From Desulfobulbaceae bacterium (GTDB lineage Bacteria > Desulfobacterota > Desulfobulbia > Desulfobulbales > VMSU01), in assembly GCA_028718985.1 (NCBI GenBank), contig JAQUKQ010000014.1, forward strand, positions 1 to 39,780: a stretch of DNA of 39,780 nucleotides, given 5' to 3'. The notes beneath the pieces are model-generated. The model saw nothing but the letters and a program-made list of their open reading frames with translations. It made no database searches and was not told the origin of the DNA. Each line of letters opens with the position of its first letter. Positions within the stretch are counted from its first letter, which is position 1. This document shows positions 25,725 to 33,795 of the stretch, piece by piece. Both the position numbers and the translations under genes were made by a program.

Positions 25725-26918
25725 ATGCGAGTCCCCTTACTTGACTTACACGAGCAGTTGAAGCCGTTGCGGGATGATATCCTTGCCGGGATCACCGAAG
25801 TTCTTGATTCAACTGGCTACATCATGGGGCCTAAGGTTGAGGCACTGGAGGCGGAGGTGGCCGGTTATTGCCAAGTGAAGCACGGTATTGGCGTCACCAG
25901 TGGCACGGACGCGCTTCTTGCGGTGTTGATGGCCTTGGGGGTTGGTCCTGGTGACCTAGTCTTGACTACACCCTACACCTTTGTTGCCACGATCGGCTGC
26001 ATCCTGCGTCTTGGGGCTCAGCCGCTTTTTGCCGATATCGACCCGGTGACGTTTAACATCGATCCGGCAAAGATGGCGGAGGCGTTGGCGGCTCCAAAGC
26101 ATGCCGGCAGGATTAAGGCCATTTTGCCGGTGCATCTCTTCGGTCAATGTGCCGATATGGCTGCTATCATGGGACTTGCCGAGCAATATGGCTTGCCGGT
26201 GGTGGAGGACGCGGCACAGGCCATCGGTGCCGTGTACCCGTGGCGTGAGGGGGGGGGCTTGACCTGGCGGCGGGCCGGAGCGATGGGGGTTGCAGGCTGC
26301 TTCTCATTTTTCCCGAGCAAAAATTTGGGTGGCATCGGCGATGGTGGCTTGATCACGGTGATGGATTCGGAGTTGGCGGCACGGATTCGGGTTATCCGGG
26401 TGCATGGTGGAGAGCCGAAGTATCACCATGCTGTTCTTGGTGGCAACTTTCGACTCGATCCGATCCAGGCGGTGGCTTTGAGTGTCAAGTTGCCCCATCT
26501 GCCAGCCTGGCACCAGGCCCGGCGGCGCAATGCTGCCCTCTATCACGAACTTTTTTCTGAGGCGGGTCTGCTGGTGAACGGCATCGTCTCACTGCCCAAA
26601 GCGGTGTATCAGGATTTGGCGGAAAATGCGGGTGGTCAGATAGATTATCATATTTATAATCAGTACGTTATTCGGGTGCGTGACCGAGATCGCTTGCGGG
26701 CCTTCTTGCAGGAAAACGGTATTGGCTCAGAGATCTATTACCCCATCCCGATGCACAAACAAGGGTGTGTCGCCCATCTTGGGCTTAATGAACTCTCCCT
26801 CCCCGAGGCAGAACGGGCTGCGGCTGAGACCTTGGCTTTGCCGATTTATCCAGAATTGACCCCGCAAATGCAGAAAATAGTGGTGGAGGGCATCGCCGAT
26901 TTCTTCTCGAAGGAGTAG
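25725..26918 (+). CDS. DegT/DnrJ/EryC1/StrS-type sugar aminotransferase
   Basis: A 397-residue PLP enzyme that aminates keto-sugars for cell-surface polysaccharides. VTSGTDALLAVL binds the cofactor phosphate, TTPYTFVATIGCI follows, VEDAAQAIGA supplies the aspartate, and FSFFPSKNLGGIGDGG carries the Schiff-base lysine. The C-terminus has the YPIPMHKQ loop. The exact sugar cannot be told from sequence. It stands alone, 110 bases after rpoH, with no other sugar genes near; a WecE- or WbpE-like role is possible. It is distinct from arnB at the end of the window. Confidence 0.92.
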   Translation: MRVPLLDLHEQLKPLRDDILAGITEVLDSTGYIMGPKVEALEAEVAGYCQVKHGIGVTSGTDALLAVLMALGVGPGDLVLTTPYTFVATIGCILRLGAQPLFADIDPVTFNIDPAKMAEALAAPKHAGRIKAILPVHLFGQCADMAAIMGLAEQYGLPVVEDAAQAIGAVYPWREGGGLTWRRAGAMGVAGCFSFFPSKNLGGIGDGGLITVMDSELAARIRVIRVHGGEPKYHHAVLGGNFRLDPIQAVALSVKLPHLPAWHQARRRNAALYHELFSEAGLLVNGIVSLPKAVYQDLAENAGGQIDYHIYNQYVIRVRDRDRLRAFLQENGIGSEIYYPIPMHKQGCVAHLGLNELSLPEAERAAAETLALPIYPELTPQMQKIVVEGIADFFSKE

Positions 26919-27338
26919 CCTAACAGTCTTGTAACAGCACATTTTGCGGTGTCAATCGTTGAACAGTTGCGGTTTTTCAATATAGGCTCCGTTTTTTGAC
27001 AGAAGCACCACCTGTGTGGCAAGAGGATAACTGACGGCAAGAGTGTTTCTGATTGCCCCGCTACTTCCGGGAAATTGGCTTCATAGTACAGAGAAAATAG
27101 AGGTCTGGCCCGGCCGGTCAGAACTCTCTATAGCGACAAAATCTTTGTGCCCTTGCATCTCTGCCCGAGGTTACGGCGCTGTTAAAGACCTCCGCTTGTT
27201 CATGTGTCTTTGAGGGATGATTCCCCCCGTCATTACGCTTGCGGCAGTTTGATGATTGCGATTTGCTTGTTTTTTTGGTAGTGTTTTCTCGCTAGTGGCA
27301 TTTAGGTGGCGAAGGGATAAAGCATATGGGGTGGAATT
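26919..27338. other. 420-base gap with a hairpin and possible gene debris
   Basis: No intact gene is seen. On the minus strand, 26952-27080 is open and reads like a protein C-terminus, including AVSYPLATQVVLLSKNGAYI and ending LFND before a TGA; stops close it upstream. A GC-rich stem lies at about 27102-27133 (AGAGGTCTGG against CCGGTCAGAACTCTC). I could not assign either. A riboswitch was considered and rejected. Confidence 0.3.
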
Positions 27339-27440
27339 ATGACAGGTTGGCAGGAGGTGTTGAAGGTCATCGGCATGTTGGCAGCTATCTTTGTGGTGAG
27401 TATTTGGATCATGCCAAAGTTGGGTCTTTTTTTCTCCTGA
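27339..27440 (+). CDS. small single-helix membrane peptide
   Basis: A 33-residue reading frame, MTGWQEVLKVIGM then LAAIFVVSIWIMPKLGLFF, with an amphipathic start and one strongly hydrophobic helix. GGGGTGGA lies five to ten bases before the ATG. Its composition is what a real membrane microprotein looks like, and it uses a clean TGA stop. It lies upstream of greA on the same strand. I do not know its function, and a chance reading frame cannot be excluded. Confidence 0.5.
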   Translation: MTGWQEVLKVIGMLAAIFVVSIWIMPKLGLFFS

Positions 27441-27606
27441 CGGGATGACACATGTCGACCGGATCGGGTTGATGAGGAGCAGAAAGAGAAGCAATAGTCA
27501 CGGTGCCGCGAACGCACTTTTTGAGCCATTGCCGAGGAATGACGGTAGTGGCTATTTTATTTTACACGGGAATATTTGGCACGTAGTGCCGGAAGGGAGA
27601 AGTGAG

Positions 27607-28092
27607 ATGGTTCAGAGAGTGCCAATGTCAAAGACCGGGCATCAGAAGCTTCGGGCGGAGTTGACTCAGCTTGAGCGGTTCGATCGGATTGAAGTCATCC
27701 GTGCCATTGAGGTGGCGCGCGGACATGGAGATTTAAAGGAGAACGCCGAGTACCACGCCGCCAAAGAACGGCAGGGACATATTGAGGGCCGCATCATGGA
27801 ACTCAAAGATAAATTGGGACGGGCGGAGGTGATTGATTGCACCATGCAGGTTGGAGACCGGGTGGTTTTTGGTGCCCAAGTGTCGTTGGTCGATCTCGAT
27901 ACCGACGTTGAGGTGCAGTATACCCTCTTAGGGCCGGATGAGTCTGATGTGAAGAGTGGCAGCATCTCGGTTCTGTCGCCAATCGGTCGAGGCTTGCTGG
28001 GCAAGGAGGTTGGCGACGAAGTGACTATCCAAACGCCTGGTGGGTCGCGGCAGTTTGAGGTGTTGGCGATTGCGCCGGCAAGCCTGCCTTGA
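27607..28092 (+). CDS. greA: transcription elongation factor GreA
   Basis: GreA rescues stalled RNA polymerase by stimulating cleavage of the nascent RNA. The 161-residue protein opens with MVQRVPMSKTGHQKLRAEL. The coiled-coil tip is conserved as HGDLKENAEYHAAKERQG, holding the catalytic acidic residues, and the C-terminal FKBP-like domain ends in SPIGRGLLGKEVGDEV and TPGG. GGAAGGGAG before the ATG at 27607 decides this start against a longer reading from 27445. It converges with the TetR gene, with 13 bases between stops. Confidence 0.95.
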   Translation: MVQRVPMSKTGHQKLRAELTQLERFDRIEVIRAIEVARGHGDLKENAEYHAAKERQGHIEGRIMELKDKLGRAEVIDCTMQVGDRVVFGAQVSLVDLDTDVEVQYTLLGPDESDVKSGSISVLSPIGRGLLGKEVGDEVTIQTPGGSRQFEVLAIAPASLP

Positions 28093-28105
28093 GGTCGGCT
28101 CAGCT

Positions 28106-28690
28106 TTAATCGGCGACGATACCGTTTAAGAAGATGTCGCTGATCTCCTCGGCCGATTCTTCAAGGGTGTAGGTGTGGTTCGGGTTGAGGATCCATAGCC
28201 TGGACATCTCATCGAGTGCCCCAAAGAAGGCCCGTTTGATGATGCCGGCTTGCAGGTCGCGCCGGAAGATATTGTTCTCCTGGCCGGTGTGGATGATCTC
28301 GGAGATGATATTGACGTAGTCGGCGAATTTGTTGAGCCGGTACTCCTTAATGGATTCACCACTCTGGCGGAGTTCCATCTGCAGAACCTCTGCCAGCTCC
28401 TTTTTTTCGATAACCAGACGTAAATGGTGCAGGGCGAAGACATAGAGCATTTCCCGCTGGTCGGTCTTTTGGCTGATGGCGGCCTTGATTTCGACAATCA
28501 ACTTGCCGATCTCTTCCTCAAAAAGGGTAAGCAGGATGTCGTACTTGTTGTTGAAATACAAATAGATAGTGCCATCGGCCACATCGGCTTCCTTGGCAAT
28601 GTCTGAAATCCTGGCGTTGAAAAAGCCTTTTTGCCCGAAAACCTTGATGGCGGCGTTGAGTATCTTCTGGTGCTTGTCGCTTTTTTTCAT
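28106..28690 (-). CDS. TetR-family repressor, FadR-like
   Basis: A 194-residue regulator. The N-terminal helix-turn-helix is typical: ILNAAIKVFGQKGFFNARISDIAKEADVADGTIYLYF (in pieces), followed by NKYDILLTLFEEEI. The helical C-terminal ligand domain is of the TetR_C/FadR type, and members of this branch often bind acyl-CoA. A near-perfect 11-bp palindrome (28745-28770) lies 55 bases upstream of its start codon and closely resembles the Bacillus FadR operator, supporting autoregulation and a fatty-acid link. Possible target genes in this window are only itself and, less likely, purDE. Confidence 0.9.
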   Translation of the reverse strand: MKKSDKHQKILNAAIKVFGQKGFFNARISDIAKEADVADGTIYLYFNNKYDILLTLFEEEIGKLIVEIKAAISQKTDQREMLYVFALHHLRLVIEKKELAEVLQMELRQSGESIKEYRLNKFADYVNIISEIIHTGQENNIFRRDLQAGIIKRAFFGALDEMSRLWILNPNHTYTLEESAEEISDIFLNGIVAD

Positions 28691-28744
28691 TGGAGGAATG
28701 GTGTGCTTGTTTGGCCTGTCAGGGGGGAAAGAGGACGCTCAATA

Positions 28745-28770
28745 TAAATGAATGACAATTCATTCATTTA
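28745..28770. promoter_or_regulatory. palindromic operator of the TetR/FadR-like repressor
   Basis: TAAATGAATGA (28745-28755) and TCATTCATTTA (28760-28770) form a perfect 11-bp inverted repeat with a 4-base spacer. The core TGAATGA-N4-TCATTCA fits the consensus known for FadR-type TetR regulators of fatty-acid genes. It lies between the divergent TetR and purDE genes. Confidence 0.75.
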
Positions 28771-28924
28771 TATAAGGGGAGTTCCTGGAAGTGTCAAGCG
28801 AGAAAATGTTGAGGCGCTTTCGTGCGATTGTATCGGCCGACAATTTACAAAAAAAATGCGTAAAGATGCAGCGATTCTGTGTCTCTGCGGGACAGTTATA
28901 CATTGATACCATATGGAGAGACCT

Positions 28925-30700
28925 ATGAATGTTTTGGTTGTTGGAGCCGGGGGGCGGGAGCATGCCCTGGTTTGGAAATTACGGCAGAGTTCCAGGGTTA
29001 CAAAAATTTATTGTGCCCCCGGCAACACTGGGATCAGTACTTTGGCGGAGTGTGTCGCTATTGCTGCGAATCAGATTGAGCAACTGGCCGAATTTGCTGA
29101 GACTCATGAGGTTAGTCTTACCATCGTCGGACCTGAAGAGGCGTTAACCTTGGGTATTGTTGATTATTTCAACGCCAGAGGGCTTAGGGCCTTTGGTCCC
29201 AGCAAGGGTGCGGCAGCACTTGAGGGCAGTAAGGCCTTCATGAAAGACCTTCTGCAAAAGTATCAGATTCCGTCTGGCTTTTACCAGGTCTTTGAAAATC
29301 GCGAAGAGGCGGTGCATTATATCCGCCAGAAAGGGGCTCCTCTGGTTGTCAAGGCCGATGGCCTGGCCGCTGGCAAGGGGGTGATTGTCGCGGCGACGCT
29401 TGATGAGGCGATTTCTGCCGTAGACTTGATCTTAACCGATCAGGCCTTTGGTGCTGCCGGGAGCAAGGTGCTTATCGAGGAGTTTTTACCTGGCGAAGAG
29501 GCATCCTTTCTTGCCTTTACCGATGGCACGACGGTGTTGCCGCTACCGACGGCACAAGATCATAAGGCGGTGTTTGATGGCGACAAGGGCCCAAATACCG
29601 GTGGCATGGGGGCATATTCTCCGGCACCGGTTGTGACTGCGTCGATTCATCAACAGGCAATGGAAAAGATCATGCTGCCGACGGTTCGGGCGATGGCGGC
29701 GGAAGGGCGGCCTTATAAAGGTGTACTCTATGCCGGTTTGATGATCAAAGATGGGATAGCCAAGGTGTTAGAGTTTAATTGCCGTTTTGGTGACCCTGAA
29801 GCTCAACCGCTTTTGATGCGGGTGCAGACCGATCTGGTCGATATTGTCGAGGCGGTCATTGACGGGCGTCTTGACCAACTCGAACTTGCCCTCGATCCGC
29901 GTCCTGCCGTTTGTGTGGTCATGGCCTCTGGCGGTTATCCCGGTGCTTATGTCAAGGGAAAGGTGATTGCTGGGTTGGAGAGTGATTTTCCTCAGGATGT
30001 CATGGTCTTCCACGCTGGGACGGCAAGGAATAAAGAGGGAAAGACCGTTACTGCAGGAGGCCGGGTGCTCGGTGTCACGGCGCGGGCTGAAGACTTGGCA
30101 CAGGCCATTGGTTTGGCCTATGAGGCGGTTGCGAAGATCAGCTGGGAGGGCGCCTATTATCGTAAGGATATCGGCCAGAAAGCCTTGAGCAGGATGAGCT
30201 TTGAAACGCGCAAGGTGGGGATTGTGCTGGGGAGCGATTCTGATCTGTCTGTTTTTGCTGGCTGCCGTGAGTTCTTGCGAGAGATGGGTATTGCCCATGA
30301 AATCATAGTGGCTTCGGCGCACCGCACCCCGGAGCGGGCGTCCCGCTATGCCACGACAGCACGGGAACGCGGACTTAAGGTGATCATTGCCGGGGCAGGA
30401 ATGGCGGCGCACTTGGCTGGTGTGTTAGCGGCCCATACCACTTTGCCGGTCATTGGGGTGCCGATTGACTCTTCGGCGCTGAAAGGCCTCGACTCCTTGC
30501 TTTCTACCGCTCAAATGCCGCCGGGAGTGCCCGTCGCTACCATGGGTATCGGTAAGTCTGGTGCCCGTAACGCAGCTATCTTAGCCGCGCAGATCTTGGC
30601 TACTGCCGATGTCGCTATGGCTGAAAAACTTACCGTCTTCAAGGCCGAGTTAGCTGCCCAGGTGATCGAAAAGTCAAGGGCCATTGAAATGGCGGAATGA
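28925..30700 (+). CDS. purD-purE: PurD-PurE fusion: GAR synthetase and N5-CAIR mutase
   Basis: Two purine biosynthesis enzymes in one 591-residue chain. Residues 1 to about 425 are PurD (phosphoribosylamine-glycine ligase): VVGAGGREHALVWKL at the N-terminus, ADGLAAGKGV in the ATP-grasp, GPNTGGMGAYSP, and EFNCRFGDPE for metal binding. From about residue 428 comes class I PurE: GIVLGSDSDLSVF, the CO2 site SAHRTPERA, and GAGMAAHLAGV. Both halves keep their motifs, so both steps should work, although the reactions are not adjacent (steps 2 and 6). GGAG six bases before the ATG at 28925 sets the start. The stop overlaps tsaC (ATGA). Confidence 0.94.
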   Translation: MNVLVVGAGGREHALVWKLRQSSRVTKIYCAPGNTGISTLAECVAIAANQIEQLAEFAETHEVSLTIVGPEEALTLGIVDYFNARGLRAFGPSKGAAALEGSKAFMKDLLQKYQIPSGFYQVFENREEAVHYIRQKGAPLVVKADGLAAGKGVIVAATLDEAISAVDLILTDQAFGAAGSKVLIEEFLPGEEASFLAFTDGTTVLPLPTAQDHKAVFDGDKGPNTGGMGAYSPAPVVTASIHQQAMEKIMLPTVRAMAAEGRPYKGVLYAGLMIKDGIAKVLEFNCRFGDPEAQPLLMRVQTDLVDIVEAVIDGRLDQLELALDPRPAVCVVMASGGYPGAYVKGKVIAGLESDFPQDVMVFHAGTARNKEGKTVTAGGRVLGVTARAEDLAQAIGLAYEAVAKISWEGAYYRKDIGQKALSRMSFETRKVGIVLGSDSDLSVFAGCREFLREMGIAHEIIVASAHRTPERASRYATTARERGLKVIIAGAGMAAHLAGVLAAHTTLPVIGVPIDSSALKGLDSLLSTAQMPPGVPVATMGIGKSGARNAAILAAQILATADVAMAEKLTVFKAELAAQVIEKSRAIEMAE

Positions 30701-31326
30701 CAAACGCTAGCATCTCATCTGGACTGAGCCAAGACCTCCAGCAGGCCTTGCTCGTCCTCAAACAGGGTGGGGTTGTGGCCTTCCCTACAGAAACCTATTA
30801 CGGCCTGGCGGTTGATCCATTCAACTGCCAGGCCGTGGAGCGTCTTTTCCGGTTAAAACGGCGATCAGCCATCAAACCGATCTTGGTCTTAATTGATGAC
30901 CAGGTTCGACTCTCGAGCCTGGTCGCAGAAATCCCTCCTCAGTTTCATCCTTTGATGGATCGATTTTGGCCCGGTCCTCTGACCTTGATTTTCCCCGCCA
31001 AAGCAGGCATCTCTCCCTCTCTGACCGCCGATACCGGCACGGTTGGTGTTCGTATTTCCTCCCATCCAGTAGCGGCACATCTCTGCGCATTGGCTGGCGG
31101 GGCGATTACTGCTACCAGTGCTAACCTCTCGGGTCGTATGCCTGCGGCTAGTGAGTTCGAGGTGCTGGCCCAATTCGGCAGTCGTCTCGATTGGCTTGTG
31201 AAGGCCGGACCGACCTCAGGTGGTGCGGCCTCGACAATTGTTGCGACCGATGGCAGCGGGTTGGGTCTCGTCCGTGCTGGAGTAATTCAGTTTAGCAAAA
31301 TAGAGTCAGTGACAGCCAAGAAATGA
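30697..31326 (+). CDS. tsaC: L-threonylcarbamoyladenylate synthase (TsaC/Sua5/YwlC family)
   Basis: Makes threonylcarbamoyl-AMP, the first step of the t6A37 modification on ANN-decoding tRNAs. The 209-residue protein shows the YrdC-fold motifs: VAFPTETYYGLAVD near the start, the nucleotide loop with LKRRSAIKPILVLI, FWPGPLTLIF, and TSANLSGR. It is about the size of the short TsaC form, without the Sua5 C-terminal domain. It overlaps purDE by four bases and so is translationally coupled, and it converges on the Fn3 gene. Confidence 0.94.
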   Translation: MTNASISSGLSQDLQQALLVLKQGGVVAFPTETYYGLAVDPFNCQAVERLFRLKRRSAIKPILVLIDDQVRLSSLVAEIPPQFHPLMDRFWPGPLTLIFPAKAGISPSLTADTGTVGVRISSHPVAAHLCALAGGAITATSANLSGRMPAASEFEVLAQFGSRLDWLVKAGPTSGGAASTIVATDGSGLGLVRAGVIQFSKIESVTAKK

Positions 31327-31342
31327 GAAGAATACTCTTAGC

Positions 31343-31365
31343 AGAGATCACAGCCTCTCTTTTTT
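31343..31365 (+). terminator. weak intrinsic terminator after tsaC
   Basis: AGAGA (31343-31347) pairs with TCTCT (31356-31360), and the T-rich end continues to 31365. The stem is short, so the call is tentative. The remaining bases to 31438 hold nothing obvious. Confidence 0.35.
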
Positions 31366-31438
31366 GCACACCATTGATCCGACAGACTCGAGCAAAGACC
31401 AGCAAAGTTCATTGGCGGCAAGGAGTTCCTTTGGAAGG

Positions 31439-33199
31439 TTATGGTGAAGGGATGATGCTTTTCGATACTGCTGAGGCTGGACCCACCCCGACAGAGTTTT
31501 TGGCCTTGACAGTGAAGGTATAGGCCTGCCCGTTGGTTAGGCCACTGACGATGATTGGGCTGGCGGTGCCTGATCCGGTCTTGCCTCCCGGTGCAGAGGT
31601 GGCGATGTAGCGTATGATGGCGCTGCCGCCATTTGAACTTGGTGCGGTAAAGGCAACTTTAGCGCTGGCATTTCCACGGGTTACGGTGCCGATTTTCGGG
31701 GCACTTGGGACAGTGGCTGGGACGATGCTTTTTGATACTGCCGATGCTGGACTTACCCCGACAGAGTTTTTGGCCTTGACAGTAAAGGTATAGGCCTTCC
31801 CGTTAGTCAGGCCACTGACGATGATTGGGCTGGCGGTGCCTGATCCGGTCTTGCCTCCTGGTGCAGAGGTGGCGGTGTAGCGGATGATGGAGCTGCCGCC
31901 ATTTGAGCTTGGTGCAGTAAAGGCAACTTTGGCGCTGGCATTCCCACGGGTTACGATGCCGATTTTCGGGGCACTAGGGACAGTTGCCGGTGCGGTCATT
32001 GGGATGATGCCTGCCGATATTGCCGATGCTGGACCCACCCCGACAGAGTTCGTGGCCTTGACAGTAAATTTGTAAGTGGTCCCGTTGGTCAAACCACTGA
32101 CGGTGATTGGGCTGGTGGTGCCTGATCCGGTCTTGCCTCCTGGTGCAGAGGTGGCAGTGTAGCGGATGATGGAGCTGCCGCCATTTGACCTTGGTGCGGT
32201 AAAGGCTACTTTGGCGCGGGCATTCCCGCGGGTCACCCCTCCTATTGTCGGTGCACCAGGGACAGTGGCCGGGGTAACGCTATTCGATGCTGCTGAGGAA
32301 GGGCCCGTTCCCACGGCGTTGGTGGCTCTGATGGTAAAAGTGTACACTGTGCCGTTTGCCAGGCCACCGACGGTGATGGGGCTCACGGGGCTTGTTCCAG
32401 TCTTTCCTCCTGGTGTAGAGGTGGCCGTGTAATTCGTGATGGCGCTACCGCCATTTGTACTTGGTATGGTAAAGGCAACCTTGACGCTAGCATTTCCACG
32501 AACCGCAGTGCCGATGGTTGGTGCACCAGGGATGGCGCTGTAGCCGAAGGGAGTTAAGAATTGATATAACAAGATGCGGTGCCCATCAGTAAGGCCCATG
32601 CTGTCATTCATGACGGGCAACGTTTGATCGAAGATGTCTCCCCCCTCTGGCAGGGATAGAAAGCTCTTGGCAGTCTCTAAAATGGATATCAACACAAGCG
32701 CATCATCGTATGTGACAGTTATTTGCGGGAATTGGTTGTGGTCCTGATTGCTCATGAGTGTTACGGTAAAAGTATCGTCGAGCTTGGTCAGGTCTTGCAG
32801 CGATGCCTCCAGTGAAGTGAGCAAGTCATCTCCAGAGGGATTTGCAGGATCAGTTGGTGGGGGATGTGAGCCATTCCAGGAAAAACCCAGAGCTTCCATA
32901 ATATCGGGGAGAGTGAATAGTCCTATGCTACCTCCTTGTTGTGCCACTGAAACCAGAACTCTGGTGATAGCGCGGAAAAAAATGGCCTGTTGATTATACG
33001 GATCGTTTTCAAGGGCTTCTTGGAACTTGAGGTCGGCAGCTAGCAGGCCGGCGATTGTTGGTACACCACCGTTAAAGGCTAGGTCGCGGCCATCCTGCAC
33101 TAACAATTGTGAGGATGCCTCGGGAACTGCTGCGTAGCTCGTTGAAATTAGAGCCATTGATATGGTTGCAAAAATCAGCCAAAACCTGAATTCCCTCAT
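31439..33199 (-). CDS. secreted protein with N-terminal TPR-like domain and four fibronectin type III repeats
   Basis: A 586-residue exported protein of unknown role. It starts with a signal peptide (about residues 1-23, ending SYAAVPEA). Residues ~40-220 form a helical domain in which AADLKFQEALENDPYNQQAIFFRAI looks like a TPR-like helix pair (shown in pieces). Four Fn3 units of about 90 residues follow, at about 223-312, 313-402, 407-496 and 497-586, each with the pattern AP-x-IG, RGNA-x-KVAF, TSAPGGKTGS, SPI and YTFTVKAKNSVG. Units 2 to 4 are nearly identical. No anchor, LPxTG or membrane helix is seen. GGGAGGG precedes the ATG at 33199. It is perhaps a surface adhesin or a binding protein. 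Confidence 0.85.
   Translation of the reverse strand: MREFRFWLIFATISMALISTSYAAVPEASSQLLVQDGRDLAFNGGVPTIAGLLAADLKFQEALENDPYNQQAIFFRAITRVLVSVAQQGGSIGLFTLPDIMEALGFSWNGSHPPPTDPANPSGDDLLTSLEASLQDLTKLDDTFTVTLMSNQDHNQFPQITVTYDDALVLISILETAKSFLSLPEGGDIFDQTLPVMNDSMGLTDGHRILLYQFLTPFGYSAIPGAPTIGTAVRGNASVKVAFTIPSTNGGSAITNYTATSTPGGKTGTSPVSPITVGGLANGTVYTFTIRATNAVGTGPSSAASNSVTPATVPGAPTIGGVTRGNARAKVAFTAPRSNGGSSIIRYTATSAPGGKTGSGTTSPITVSGLTNGTTYKFTVKATNSVGVGPASAISAGIIPMTAPATVPSAPKIGIVTRGNASAKVAFTAPSSNGGSSIIRYTATSAPGGKTGSGTASPIIVSGLTNGKAYTFTVKAKNSVGVSPASAVSKSIVPATVPSAPKIGTVTRGNASAKVAFTAPSSNGGSAIIRYIATSAPGGKTGSGTASPIIVSGLTNGQAYTFTVKAKNSVGVGPASAVSKSIIPSP
31445..32540. repeat. four tandem Fn3-coding DNA repeats
   Basis: The same ~270-base unit recurs with starts near 31451, 31721, 32003 and 32276 on the plus strand, for example CCCCGACAGAG followed by TTTTTGGCCTTGACAGT. 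The first two units (the C-terminal end) differ at only a few positions; the last (N-terminal) unit is most diverged. Recent duplication or gene conversion is likely. Confidence 0.85.
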
Positions 33200-33261
33200 T
33201 GTTTAACCCTCCCACATAAAAAATAAGTGTTAAGTTGTTTGAGCGAGGCCGAAAAAAACCA

Positions 33262-33600
33262 TTACTTTCTGGCCAAGGCTTTTGCAACCTTGTCCTGTCG
33301 GATGTCGTATAGCTCAGTATCTCGACAATCCGGTTCGGAAGCGAAATGGAAACTATATCGCGTGTCTTCTCGGAATAAGATGCAAAAATCTCGCCTTATA
33401 TCTTCATTAAATTTGACCGCGAAGGCTTTGGCCTGAATAGTGCCAGTGCCCGGCTTTTCATGAAGGCTGTTCCGGGTAAAAGGGACTTGTATTTGCGTCA
33501 ACCCCACCGGTCGGGGGGGGACTTGAAGGAAGCTTGTGCGGGATATTCCCCCCCCCCCGGGGGGGAATCGCATCAGGTAAAGTATAGCATAGCCGGGCAA
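33262..33600 (-). CDS. uncertain 112-residue reading frame upstream of the Fn3 gene
   Basis: I do not recognise this frame. Its second half (AKAFAVKFNEDIRRDF, then ILFREDTRYSFHF and ending VAKALARK) has a natural, charged composition. The first half passes through poly-C and poly-G tracts whose lengths may be wrong, so the start is unreliable. It is on the Fn3 gene strand, 62 bases before its start. It may be a small gene, a remnant or chance. Confidence 0.25.
   Translation of the reverse strand: MPGYAILYLMRFPPGGGGISRTSFLQVPPRPVGLTQIQVPFTRNSLHEKPGTGTIQAKAFAVKFNEDIRRDFCILFREDTRYSFHFASEPDCRDTELYDIRQDKVAKALARK
33513..33565. repeat. poly-G/poly-C tracts
   Basis: Eight G at 33513-33520, then 11 C at 33548-33558 directly followed by 7 G to 33565. 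The C-G junction is palindromic. This resembles the homopolymer block at 22112-22172 and may reflect sequencing trouble. The rest of the gap between arnT and the Fn3 gene (33566-33726) shows no gene. Confidence 0.6.
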
Positions 33601-33709
33601 GAAAAAGTCAACTTAATCTCCGCAAGAATAATCGCTACTCCCTGCAGCAGGCATAAAAATTCAGGTGCCTAGACATAATTAAATTTACAATCCTGCGGGG
33701 GCGCGAAAG

Positions 33710-33759
33710 GAGAAAAAAAGATCAACGAGTTCTATTCTGGACTTTCCAGAATAGAACTC
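33710..33759 (-). terminator. rho-independent terminator of the arn operon
   Basis: GAGTTCTATTCTGGA (33727-33741) and TCCAGAATAGAACTC (33745-33759) form a perfect 15-bp stem with a 3-base loop. Read on the minus strand, it lies about 37 bases after the arnT stop and is followed by GTTGATC and seven T (plus-strand A run near 33714-33720). The stem and T-run fit an intrinsic terminator that closes the arn operon. Confidence 0.7.
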
Positions 33760-33795
33760 ATCTGAGAAGGGTGGTGCTGGGGGACTTTTTAGCAA

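Noticed and set aside
26960-27140. Possible cobalamin riboswitch
   Set aside because: A fragment near 27050 resembles the CCCGC-ACT segment, but the other conserved boxes are missing and no B12 gene follows.
29768-30412. 214-residue minus-strand ORF
   Set aside because: Antisense to purDE and without any domain resemblance.
31445-32540. CRISPR-like array
   Set aside because: The repeats are ~270 bases, code for Fn3 domains in frame, and have no unique spacers.
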